Origin: Mesostigma viride
Lineage: Eukaryota > Streptophyta > Mesostigmatophyceae > Mesostigmatales > Mesostigmataceae
Length of the DNA stretch: 64,000 nucleotides
Direction: 5' to 3'
Assembly (NCBI GenBank): GCA_009746045.1
Contig: RPFO01000154.1
Coordinates: 6,831,038-6,895,037, forward strand
Shown: one piece after another, positions 53,766-64,000 of the stretch
How positions within the stretch are numbered: position 1 is the stretch's first letter
Layout: each line of letters opens with the position of its first letter
Notes under the pieces: generated by a model
What the model was told of the DNA's origin: nothing
The model's database searches: none
Seen by the model: only the letters and a program-made list of their open reading frames with translations
Program-made: the position numbers and the translations under genes

Positions 53766-53770
53766 TGTAA
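53766..53770 (+). terminator. Possible TGTAA polyadenylation motif
   Basis: TGTAA lies about 200 bp past the stop of the second ankyrin gene. This pentamer is the usual poly(A) signal in chlorophyte algae. A 5-base match alone is weak. Confidence 0.35.
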
Positions 53771-53844
53771 CTGCTTTGAATGCTCAATCCTTCTTGGTTG
53801 TTAATAGTAACACATTGCATGACAACGTACTGAGGGGAAATGAA

Positions 53845-54930
53845 TATGAGATGGGGTGGATGGTGTAGCTATCTAGTTCCTAACTACAGGGGTGCAGGCA
53901 CCACGGCCCGAATCGCTACTATGCCTGCCGGCCAAATGTTGTCACACGCGGATGCTGGCCCCACCAACTGGGGGAGTGGTTGCCTTCATTACTGTCTGCC
54001 ACCTATCTTTACGCGTGATCTACCTCCATACTACAGACAAGCCAGGGGGGTCCCCGGGCGTGAGCCCGCCCTGTTGAGGGTAGCACATGTCCATGCCTAG
54101 CCTATCGCGGAAAGTCCATCAGTGGAGGGCGGCCAGGCCGGCGCGCGTAGCCTGGGGCATGCCACGTGAGGACAACTCCCGGGCTGTGCATGCGGGCTTG
54201 GTGCCATGCAGCAAGTCTGTTTTATGTATCTACCTGACCCGTGGTCCACCCCGGGGACACGAGACTAATTATACTTTAGTCTGTAATTAATTAATCTACC
54301 TGATCTGTGCGGGCCAGGTGCCCAGCTAGGCCAAGGCGCCTGTGCATGCCTATGAATGGGGGAACTGACACATGCGGTAAATCAGATCACAAATCCTCAT
54401 TGCGAATGTACAAACCATTTGAAAGGAATATTAAGTGCATGCCTTTCTGCGCAGCATCTTGGTGACGGTGCCGTCGGGTCGTTTCGATCTCCAGCTCCTG
54501 CGTTAGCGTCCACGTCTCGGAGCCGTAGGCTAGCATCGTCAGAATGACGATCGACTTTGACGATCAGGTCGCGCCTGACAGTCCCGGCGGGGCGGGGCGG
54601 GGCGGGATCGCTCCACCAGCTACGGTGCTCGTGGACCTGCCCCCACGCCATGCCGATCTGCGGGTTGCCATGTCGTCCTCGCAGTCGGGAAGCCAACTGC
54701 CGAGAAGCTTGAAGCGGCCTGAAGCAGACAAGGTTACCTTGGTGTCATCTAAGAGGCGGAGCTCAGGCGGCCGGGGGGCCGGCCAGGCCCATGCATGCAG
54801 AGCCGTGGCCTCCGTTTTGGGCCGGCTGATTTCTAGAACGACAGCACGGGCCTCAAGCGCCAGACAGTCCAGCCAGAGTTGGGCAGACTCCAGCTTGTCA
54901 CGTTCGTCATCATTATTTACGTCCGTGCTC
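53845..54930 (-). mobile_element. Degraded LINE fragments
   Basis: Two minus-strand pieces are present. The piece at 53845-54240 matches the LINE 3' region. The piece at about 54283-54930 starts with a TTAATTAAT tail and jumps to an internal RT part (the segment equivalent to about 3479-4020), so the two were rearranged. Many small insertions and duplications destroy the frame. Confidence 0.7.
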
Positions 54931-55164
54931 TCCAGAAAGGGCTGTTCACTGAATCATTTACGTCCAGCTCAGTTCCGTTGGTTTGGTTCCGCGCGGTAAC
55001 TTGCTGTTTGGGCCTTGGATTTGTCAAGTCTGGGTACCGGCTGGTGTGAAGCGACACGCTGGATATGCTAGTATATGCTAGTACTTACCCAACCCTACGA
55101 ACGTCACATGTGGCTGAATATATTTACCTTAGCATGAATTATGTTCAGTCTGCTTGACGTCTGC

Positions 55165-56700
55165 AACCGGATCCTCAGTGCTTGCCGCCGCACCGCCGCG
55201 ATTTCTGTCTGAGTGGCAGCACAAATTACCGTATTATGCTGTACAAAAACAAAGGTTCCCCTAACGACCCCGCCAACTACCGGCAAGTCTGCATCCAGAG
55301 CGCCGCACTCAAGTTATTCATGCGCATGATCCTCAACCGCCTTCATTCTGCTCTCCGGACCGTCACCGCTAGGGGGAGGTCAAATGGGCTTTCGCCCTGC
55401 CACTGAGGGCGGAACACCGTCATGGCCATCTTCGTCGCGCGCCGGCCGCCTCCTCGAGGAAATCGCTCTCCTGCAACCTGGTGAGTTTCCCGCCATCCTG
55501 ATCTTCGTCCGAACCTCATCAAGGCTTTTCAATTCTGTCCTCTGGGCCGCTCTATTATGGGCTGTCCTTGCTCGTGCTCGCGTCCCCACTCCCCTGATTA
55601 CCGTCATCCGCACGCTGTACGAGGGGTCGACCACGTCGGTGCGCACTCAACACGGCTTTACCCGGCCGGCATGTCCACTGCAGACCGGCGTGTGGTGATG
55701 AGGGTTGCGTCCTGTCGCCGTACCTGTTAATTGTTATTGTAGTGGATAATGTTATGCGCCAGGCACGTGCCCGCTTTTACTGCTAGCATTGCAGGCCGTG
55801 CCCCTGGCCTACTAAGCTAGTGATCACGAACGAGCTTGGGGAAGGGGGGCCGACTAACCAGCAGAATTTACTAGCTGACCTCATTTATGCCGACGACATC
55901 ACGCTCATCGAGAAGCCGGAGTCTGCCCAACTTTGGCTGGACCGGCTCACCTGGCGCTCGAGGCTCGGGCGGTTGGTCTAGCCGGAATCAGCCCCAAAAC
56001 GCCGGAGGCCCTGGCCCGATCGGCATGGCAGGGCCCCCGCCCACACGGCACACTCCGCCTCTTAGACGACACCGAGGTCAACTATGTACCCTACTTCAGG
56101 CCGCTTCAAGCTGCTCGGCAGTAACTTGGCTTCCCGACTGCGAGGACGACCTGACGACTCAGATCGGCATGGCGTGGGCGCAACTGCAATGATGAACACC
56201 GCCGCTGGTTGGTGGAGCAACCCCGCCCTACCCCGGCCGGATCGCCAAGCGTGACTTCTTCAAGGATCGTCATTCTGACAGACGATCCTGACCTACGGCG
56301 CCGAGACCTGGACACTGACTCAGGAGCTGGATCAACGACTCGACGGCAACGTCACCAAGATGCTGCGCAAGGCCCTTCACATCCCCTTTGGTTTGCACAT
56401 TAGTAATGAGGATTTGTACGCTGATTTGCCCTATATGTTTCCCACATTCTTCCTTGGACGTGCCCAGCTAGGCCAAGGCGCCTGTGCGCGCAGGCGCCTT
56501 GGCCTAGCTGGGCACGTCCTGGCCCGCACAGATCAGGAAGACACATCAGATAGACTAGCCAGTGGCACCAAGCCCGCCCAGCCTGGGCGTTATGTCCTCA
56601 CCTGGCGTGCCCCACTGAGGCCGCGCCGGCAGTAGGGCCGCCACCCGCCCGTGGACTTTTCGTGATAGACTCGGCATGGACCGTGTGCTACCCTAGACCG
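55165..56700 (+). pseudogene. Degraded RT-type LINE reverse transcriptase
   Basis: Short frames in several phases preserve pieces of the same reverse transcriptase as 3141-4913: KNKGSPNDPANYRQVCIQSA, the region around the first palm aspartate (altered, near 55500-55550), LIYADDITLIEKPES at about 55875-55920, and the thumb and tail. Many insertions of 1-5 bp, often duplicating neighbouring GG/CC bases, break the frame. A 60-bp fold-back lies at 56458-56517. Confidence 0.8.
56458..56517. repeat. 27-bp perfect inverted repeat inside a LINE copy
   Basis: The arms 56458-56484 and 56491-56517 (starting ACGTGCCCAGCTAGGCCAAG) pair perfectly around TGCGCG. Other LINE copies have only one arm, so the second is a local fold-back duplication. 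Confidence 0.9.
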
Positions 56701-56739
56701 GTGACGGGCTCACACCCGGGCAGCCTCCTGGTTTGTCTG

Positions 56740-57235
56740 TAATATGGCGGTGGTGCCCACAACCGTGTAACTAGGACCTAGATAGCTTACATCATCCATT
56801 CCATCCCATGTTCCCCTCCCACTGAGGACTTATGCTCATGTGACGCAGTCACGTGTCTATTAATTAAATAAGTAATTAATGTTCACTCTATCATGGACAT
56901 CTGCTACACTAGACGTGACGGGGTCACACCCGGGCAGCCTCCTGGTTTATCTGTAATATGGAGGGAGATGGTACGCAAGGATCGATGGCAAGTAGTGATG
57001 AAGGAGACCACCCCCAAGTCTGTGGGGGCTCCGCGTGTGACCGGCGCGTATGGCATTCATAGCGATTCGGGCCGCAGTGCCCACAGCCCTGTAACTAGGA
57101 CCAAGATAGCTTACACCATCCATTCCATTCCATGTTCCCCGGCCTCCCACTGAGGACTTATTATGCTCACGTGACGCTGTCACGTGTCTATTAACTGGGT
57201 TAATTAATTAATTTAATTAATGTTCAGTCTACAGT
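56740..57235 (+). mobile_element. Two LINE 3' ends in tandem
   Basis: The first 3' fragment ends with a hairpin near 56838 and a TTAAT tail to about 56880. The second starts near 56893 (ATCTGCTACACTAGACG) and ends with the hairpin near 57168 and a TTAATTAATT tail. Confidence 0.75.
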
Positions 57236-58998
57236 TGCAAGAGATCGCGGACGGCACAGTCATTCAGGTTATGATGGCTGATCGTCGCGTGTAATTAATA
57301 TTGTATTGCTGCCGCGCAGATCGACTGATTTGATTGATGCGCACACGCATCGCTCATATAGCCTGAGCGCGCCAAAGCCTGAAATGTGTTGTGACACTCA
57401 GAGCAGGCAGCAAATACGATTAAGTTGATGTAGTAGTACTGGGAAATGCGCACATGCCGTTTGGCGTGCCGACGTAGCCAGGTTTGACAGCTAGTGATAT
57501 GGTGCGGGATTTGCTTGCGTCAGAAGTTGGGAAATAGCTGAAGGGAACGAGTCTCGACCATGGAGTTCGTTAATTGTTCGCTCGTCTAAAGGCGAATATA
57601 ATAGGTGTGGTCCTTGACGGCACTGCCACCTTCATGACGCTGGCAGCGCAGCTGGCAGCTGATAAATGTAGTGGATCACACACATGATGAGTGCTAATTG
57701 CAAATTAATTAACATTAAACTCGTGCTCCGTTTGGGAGTCACAGAGCACCGAAGTGCTTTTAATCACTGCATGTGCACAACAGGAGGAAAGGGCAGAGAC
57801 CCCCTTTCTCCTTCATGCCAGAGGCATGCCACAGCTGCGATCGGACACGCCATAGACGATCCGGCAAGTGCTGTGGGTGCAATAAGACCCATGTGAGCAT
57901 ATCATAACAAGGAGCGTGGGCAACTAATCTGATCATACCCAGGACGTAGCATGGTGGCTGTACAAGGGCTAAGCTAAGGCTATGGCTGGTTGTGTACCGT
58001 GTGTTAGCGGTGCACGTTACTAGGTATGGTGGCACTGGGCACAGCTAGGCAAACATTCTAGGCATGGCTGCCATGGCGGCAGCCATGGCAGCCATGCCTT
58101 GTGTTGCAAAACTTAGCCCTAACCGGAAGAAGACAAGAGTACAGCTCGGAAAACTGTACTCGGGCACATGTTTCGGGCGGAGAAGACAAGTGGAGAACTC
58201 GAACAGGTACGTAAAAGCATCTGGTAAGTGAACCTTGACGGGGTTACATTTATAACCTTTATTATTAGATATGTCCTCACCTGGCATGGCCCAGGCCGCG
58301 CGCGGCAGGGCCGCCATAGTTAACGCCAAGCGCATTGGCGGGTTCCTGATTCGGCATATCTCTACGATTCCAGCGGCACCGGAACGAGTTCATTCCGACA
58401 AGTATCAACTAGAAAGTTATGGCGTTCCGACTTCCCGGTCGCGCGCGAGCGCGAGTCGTGCGTAAATATGTGCCGACGGCATACTGGGTCGACAGTAATT
58501 CCTGGGCTGACAGGAATTAGGTGCTGTACCTACGACGGTATTAAGGATTAATACGTCGTACGCAGGAAATAGGAACCTTAACCTGTGGTCTGTTGGTACC
58601 GCAGGCTTAGTCCTGGACTATTGGGTGCAGACGCAATAATCACTGTGTGGACTGTACTCTGTGGTCACTGTGCCTGTATGGCAGACCTACTGTATAGGAT
58701 CTGGACGCTGTACAGGTTATTAATACTGTACCGGGGTGTTAATAATGAGCAGGTCCTACGAGGCTGCTCAGGCCTAGCAAAGCACATTGAACAAGTATAT
58801 AAAGAATAGGCCAGTGCCAACTGGTCATCTTGCGAGCCCGCCTCACGTGTGTTGCCTTGACTTGCATGGCAAGCTCGTGTCTAAGCCTCAAGTGTCTGAG
58901 TGCTGTAAGCTTATCCAATTTGAACAAAGCTCCGTTCCAACCACATTCGCATAATTGCTGCATTGCAACCATATCCTTATACATTGCACTTAAAAACG
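57236..58998. other. Unassigned region with one palindrome
   Basis: No gene is supported. A perfect 17-bp inverted repeat (AGGCATGGCTGCCATGG) lies at 58060-58099 with a 6-nt spacer. A short LINE-like patch lies near 58271-58312 (TCCTCACCTGGC and CAGGCCGCGCGCGGCAGG). Confidence 0.4.
58060..58099. repeat. 17-bp perfect inverted repeat
   Basis: The arms 58060-58076 and 58083-58099 flank CGGCAG. The unit is rich in GCCATGGC. Confidence 0.85.
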
Positions 58999-59002
58999 TT
59001 AA

Positions 59003-60885
59003 GGGGACGTGGCGCGCCGAATATTTTCTGCGCCAAAAAATTCGCGGTACCATCCGTACGGTGTATAATGTGTGCCCGGACCGCTCAACCCTCGCGGAAG
59101 TGGCCATGGCGGCATGCCTTTATGCAATATTAATCGATATGGCACGTAAACAGCTAGAAAAAATGATTGAATTTCGCAGAAGATTAGTTGATGACCTCAT
59201 TTCGTGGCGGAAAGTTTACGGTTTGCAATATCGCTAATTTCTCGAACGGCTACGGGCGCGGGGGTCCAGGATATAATTTCTCTTGCGGATCATGAAATTT
59301 AATGGAGGTTGACTGACGGCAGCTTTTGTGAGGCAACGTAGGCTCTAAAGAGCGATTATGAAGCTAACTTAATGGTGTTGTCGAGTTTGTGCCGAAGCTT
59401 CCCGGTTTCTTTTACATTTCCGGCATTCAAGGTAAGAACCTACGCAGGCCTGCGCATGTCCGCCTGCTTCGACGTATTCACGGAAGGCGCACCTTCCTTG
59501 TTCGCCTGATCAATGGATGATGTCTTTTATTGTTCGAGCTTGCGTGCCAGTTTATGCATGAAACATTTCCACGCAGGCAGGTGCATTAACGTCGGCCTTT
59601 CGCCTTTTTTTAATTCGGGCAGTTTCCCTGCAGGAAGCGCTCCATTTCTTTCGGTTGCATCGTCAGATTCCTAGCTATTTCGTACAATTTCGTGTAGTTT
59701 GTGGCTGGCATGCTAAATGCGCCGAGGTCAAGTTGTTGTTGGTAATGTGTTGACATTTGTTTTCCATAATCCTTTGGACGTGAGCTTGCTCAGACGCTTT
59801 GTTATGTGCCCGGGATCTGACACGCAGGCCTGTTTTAGAACGACATCCGGCATGTGCCTAGAGGCTAACAAGCTGGCATCAGCTTCTTAGCAAATTGCCC
59901 TATTGGAAAGGAAGGTGAGAGTGGTTCTTTTGCTGGCCATACTGCATGAGTGGCATTGCATTGGATAGGTGTTTCCATTGCTTTCCTTGAGCTATAACCA
60001 TTAAGACTTCCCTGCTATGTGTGCAGCAAGGCAAGCTGGATAGGATGTGAATGCTTGGCAGACAACATGTATGATTTGCTGCCAAGTTTGCAGGCTGCAG
60101 TTGCCTCAGACTATTGCTTGGGCAGTCTTTCTAAGGTTTTTACACGTATACTTGCTGAGTTCTTGGCATAAATTTACATGGTAACCTTGGGCTGAGCTTA
60201 GTGTATGCTCTCTTGGTGCGTGTATGCCTAGCGATGGTGTTGCTATGCGCACGCTGGCAAGGCTGGCCATGCTGAGGGCAGGGGAGGGCAGATGAGGCGC
60301 CTAGCCTTTTCTTATGTTGTGTGATCGAGTTGGGCATGTTTTTTGGCTTCTTGGATGGAAAACATGATGTCTAGGTGGCCTTATACACAGAAAAACCTCA
60401 TTTAGCGTATGTTCAGGTTTTAGCACGCAAAACCTTATAACTTGAGCTAGACTTGTCGGAATGACCTGGGACTTGGACCACTGCTGTCCCCCTGTTAGCC
60501 GGATTTTCGCTTGATTTTGTGGCCTTATCTGAAGTGTTTATGATATGTTTATTCCCAATGTCCGGTAAAAAAAGACCTGTTTTTCGGGAAAATTAATAAC
60601 TGTTCAAGGTTTTGCCATTTCCATGATGTAAATAGCTCAGCAAGCTACACACTCAGGGAACTACAAATGGTTGATTTTTGGTTGCCAACAAATGTGTGCA
60701 TTGGCTGGGGCATACCCAGCCCTAATTAGCGTCTTTTTCTATTTATTATAGCGCAATATTGGCGTATACGTGGGGGTAGTACCCCCAACAAGTGCATGGA
60801 CAACTCACCAGAGATGTTATTTAGTGCCCGCAATCATATTTCAGCATTGTGCAAATGAATTTCAAGTGTTATTACCTTAGTTCAA
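59003..60885. mobile_element. Second copy of the 1.9-kb TTAA element family
   Basis: The left end follows TTAA (58999-59002) with GGGGACG. It parallels 41829-43721 over its length: the left ATATTTT-GCGCC region, the middle part near 59870-60010, and GGGGGTAGTACCCCCAACAA near 60774. The right end was not found; a LINE fragment begins near 60897, so it may have been truncated there. No coding region. Confidence 0.65.
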
Positions 60886-60896
60886 TTTTTAAGGGT

Positions 60897-61258
60897 TTTG
60901 GGGTGCCACCCGTGGACTTTTCGTGATAGACTCGGCCTGGACATGTGCTACACTACATAGACGTGACGGGCTCACACCCGGGCAGCCTCCTGGTTTGTCT
61001 GTAATATGGAGGCAGATGGTACGCAAGGATCGATGGCAATTAGTAGTGATGAAGGAGACCACCCCCAAATCTGTGGGGGCTCCGCGTGTGACCGCGTATG
61101 GCATTCATAGCGATTCGGGCCGCGGTGCCCACAACCCTGTAACTAGGACCAAGATAGCTTACACCATCCATTCCATCCCATGTTCCCCTCCCACTGAGGA
61201 CTTATGCTCACGTGACCCAGTCACGTGTCTATTAATTAATTTATTAATTAGTTAATTA
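60897..61258 (+). mobile_element. LINE 3'-end fragment
   Basis: It matches the last 300 bp of the RT-type LINE and ends with the hairpin variant CACGTGACCCAGTCACGTG near 61209 and a long TTAAT-rich tail. Confidence 0.8.
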
Positions 61259-61285
61259 ATTAATTATTAGACATGACACCAGGCT

Positions 61286-62583
61286 CCCCGGATTACCGTC
61301 ATCCGCACGCTGTATGAGGGTTCGACCACTTCGGTGCGCACTCAACACGGCATTACCCCGCCCTGCCCACTGCAGACCACACGGCGTCTGGCAGGGTTGC
61401 GTCCTGTCGCCGTACCTGTTAATTGTTATTGTAGTGGATAATGTTATGCGCCAGGCACGTGCCCGCTTTTACTGCTAGCATTGCAGGCCGTGCCCCTGGC
61501 CTAGCTAGTGATCACGAACGAGCTTGGGGAAGGGGGGCCGACTAACCAGCAGAATTTACTAGCTGACCTCATTTATGCCGACGACATCACGCTCATCGAG
61601 AAGCCGGAGTCTGCCCAACTTTGGCTGGACTGCCTGGCGCTCGAGGCTCGGGCGGTTGGTCTAGCCGGAATCAGCCCAAAAACGGAGGCCCTGGCCCTCG
61701 GCATGGCAGGGCCCCCACCCACACTCCGCCTCTTAGGCGATGCCGAGGTCAACTACCCTCCTTCAGGCCGCTTCAAGCTGCTCGGCAGTTGGCTTCCCGA
61801 CTGCGAGGACGACATGACGGCACGGATCGGCATGGCGTGGGCGCACCTCCATGACCACCGCCGCTGGTTGGTGGAGCAACCCCGCCCTACCCCGGATCGT
61901 CAAGCGTGACCTCTTCAAGGTTGTCATTCTGACGATCCTGACCTACGGCGCCGAGACCTGGACACTGACGCAGGAGCTGGAGCAACTACTCGACGGCGCC
62001 GTCACCAAGATGCTGCGCCAGGCCCTTAACATCCCCCTTGGTTTGCACATTAGTAATGAGGATTTGTACGCTGATTTGCCCTATGTTTCCCACATTATTA
62101 GGCACAGGCGCCTGGGCCTAGCCGGGCACCTGGCCCGCCCACAGATCAGGTAGATACATCAGATAGACTAGCTGGCACCAAGCCCGCCCAGCCTGGGCGA
62201 TATGTCCTCACCTGGCGTGCCCCAGGCCGCGCGCGGCAGGGCCGCCACCCGTGGACTTTTCGTGATAGACTCGGCATGGACATGTGCTACACTAGACGTG
62301 ACGGGCTCACACCCGGGCAGCCTCCTGGTTTGTCTGTAATATGGAGGCAGATGGTGCGCAAGGATAGATGGCAAGTAGTGATGAAGGAGACCACCCCCAA
62401 GCCTGTGGGGGCTCCGCGTGTGACCGGCGCGTATGGCATTCATAGCGATTCGGGCCGCGGTGCCCACACCCCTGTATAACTAGGACCTAGATAGCTTATA
62501 CCATCCATTCCATCCCATGTTCCCCTCCCACTGAGGACTTATGCTCACGTGACGCAGTCACGTGTCTATTAATTAATTAATTA
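61286..62583 (+). mobile_element. 5'-truncated RT-type LINE with target-site duplication
   Basis: It is flanked by ATGACACCAGGCT at 61273-61285 and 62584-62596. It encodes part of the reverse transcriptase in broken frames (YADD region at about 61570-61600; YGAETWTL at about 61940) and ends with the hairpin near 62548 and a TTAATTAATTAAT tail. Two or more frame changes make it non-functional. Confidence 0.85.
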
Positions 62584-62745
62584 ATGACACCAGGCTGTTA
62601 GGCGTTAGCATGCAATCATGACTGGAATTGGTCACGCCGCGCCCACTCCTGCATGGAATCTCAGCCGTAGGATCAGCGCGAAAATCCCAGTAAAAGATGG
62701 GAGGCATGTAGTCGAGTTGAAATTGGAAGTGCGCCCTTGCGCGGG
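62547..62745 (+). repeat. Direct repeat copy 1 (LINE tail plus flank)
   Basis: This stretch is repeated at 63803-64000 with no difference seen over about 198 bp. It includes the LINE hairpin, the tail and about 160 bp of flanking DNA, so it is a segmental duplication and not two insertions. Confidence 0.9.
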
Positions 62746-63802
62746 CTGATGAGATTTACCGATCTCACGAAAGAAGCGGCGTGCAGCGCCATCGGGTCCA
62801 TAGTCCCATTTTAGGCACCTGCACCAGGATTCCGGGAAGTGGGGCTTTTTGCCTTCTACAGGGAGTACGCTTGGGACTTTTGCATGAGGTAGGTAAGTTT
62901 GCAAAAAATAAGTCGGGAAGTCCGAGAAAAGGTGTACACAACAAAAAACATTAATGGAGAGACGGTAGAATGCCCCGAGGCATTGGTACGCTTGTCAGTG
63001 TGACTTGAAGAAGCTACGCTAGGATGCTTTGCCCCATGTCAAGCCTTCATGCGCGGATTGTAATGATGTAATTAGTTGATTTGTAAATGGATACAAATGG
63101 TTACTGCTAAACATATATTGAGTTAATTAAATAATTTACATGTAGACGTGCTCGTGAATGTGCATAAGTCCTCAGTGGGAGGGAAATGGAATGGAGATAT
63201 GTGCGTTAGTGCGTATCGAACATTTATGAATACATCACATATGACTGTGGCAGTGTGCCACCAATTGACTTTACAGCTTAGTGCCTCCTTCATGTCCAAA
63301 AGCCATGAAGTCAGGGCCCGCTGGGCATCCCGGCCCATGTCCCGGGCCGGTTCTATTCGATCTAGGTGGAAAGCCCACGGGGGTTCCCCAGCATCGGGAA
63401 GGCCAAGGCTTGCACCCGCCATGCAAGGGCTAGCCCAAACTCTTGAGTAAATTGGTATTTCACAGAACTGTAATGTGGTTAACTCCAGCGCACGAGTTTT
63501 CTAGCATCCACAATTAACCAACTTGAAAATATATGGCCACGCGGCCCACCTGGGCCTATACAAGAGATGAAACAGTTAATCCATGCGACGCTGAAACAGA
63601 TCCCTCCATGCATGACTTTGGCGCCATTTTATCTTATGTGGATGTACTCAACAGTAACTCACACTCTCATAGCATCAAGCCTGGTGACGAAGTCTGCTCG
63701 TAGGAGAGCTTTCAAGATCCAACCCAGTCGGCAGGCCCATACAACCTGCATTCAAAAAGAAGAATAAAAACAATAGTATGTCAAAGGCATTCAGCAACCT
63801 CA
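62746..63802. other. Unassigned region between the direct repeats
   Basis: No gene is supported. A short LINE-like match (CATAAGTCCTCAGTGGGAGG) lies near 63162 on the minus strand. Confidence 0.4.
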
Positions 63803-64000
63803 CGTGACGCAGTCACGTGTCTATTAATTAATTAATTAATGACACCAGGCTGTTAGGCGTTAGCATGCAATCATGACTGGAATTGGTCACGCCGCGCCCA
63901 CTCCTGCATGGAATCTCAGCCGTAGGATCAGCGCGAAAATCCCAGTAAAAGATGGGAGGCATGTAGTCGAGTTGAAATTGGAAGTGCGCCCTTGCGCGGG
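63803..64000 (+). repeat. Direct repeat copy 2, cut by the window end
   Basis: It is identical to 62547-62745 as far as it runs. Confidence 0.9.

Overview
The window reads as nuclear DNA of a eukaryote with a repeat-rich genome. It has spliced genes with GT...GCAG introns (donors GTGAG or GTGCG, acceptors mostly TGCAG), non-LTR retrotransposons, nested DNA transposons and many micro- and minisatellites. Intron style and a TGTAA motif about 200 bp past one stop codon fit a chlorophyte (Chlamydomonadales-like) green alga. That assignment is an inference from style; no rRNA, organelle or marker gene was seen.

Layout. 0-6.1 kb: a broken Ty3-type integrase ending in a PHD finger, then a 3.6-kb TTAA-flanked element (2472-6067) that landed in the tail of one LINE and carries a second LINE inside it. 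6.1-11.3 kb: mostly unassigned, with one orphan ankyrin-type terminal exon on the minus strand. 11.3-16.5 kb: a six-exon gene for a coiled-coil plus ankyrin protein. 17.7-18.2 kb: a fragment of a second LINE type carrying an ORF1-like sequence. 20.6-53.6 kb: a second, related nine-exon ankyrin gene with two predicted membrane segments. In both genes every full ankyrin repeat is exactly one 99-nt, phase-0 exon.

The most notable object lies inside intron 6 of the second ankyrin gene. It is a 24.8-kb element (24673-49488) bounded by 25-bp perfect terminal inverted repeats and a 4-bp direct repeat, AGTG. It carries a plus-strand, multi-exon DDE-transposase-like gene near its right end; a long minus-strand multi-exon gene of unknown function (about 36.4 to 27.0 kb: coiled coil, basic Ser/Pro linker, unrecognised helical segments); a 107-unit, 30-bp minisatellite open in five of six frames; and a nested 1.9-kb TTAA element. 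A short palindrome (GGGTCACT-N6-AGTGACCC and variants) occurs about 20 times, in introns of both genes and flanking regions, and was not seen outside the element.

53.8-64 kb: a graveyard of degraded LINE copies, a second copy of the 1.9-kb TTAA family, and a duplicated LINE tail plus flank at the window end. All LINE 3' ends, of both types, share a hairpin (CACGTGAC-GCA-GTCACGTG) followed by a (TTAA)n tail.

How it fits together: the two ankyrin genes are the likely host genes, and nearly everything else is mobile DNA at several nesting levels. The giant element appears to encode its own transposase and a large partner protein, and its genes share a common cis-motif, which suggests one self-contained system. 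Its genes contain several frameshifts and two in-frame stops, so this copy may be decaying or the assembly may have small indel errors.
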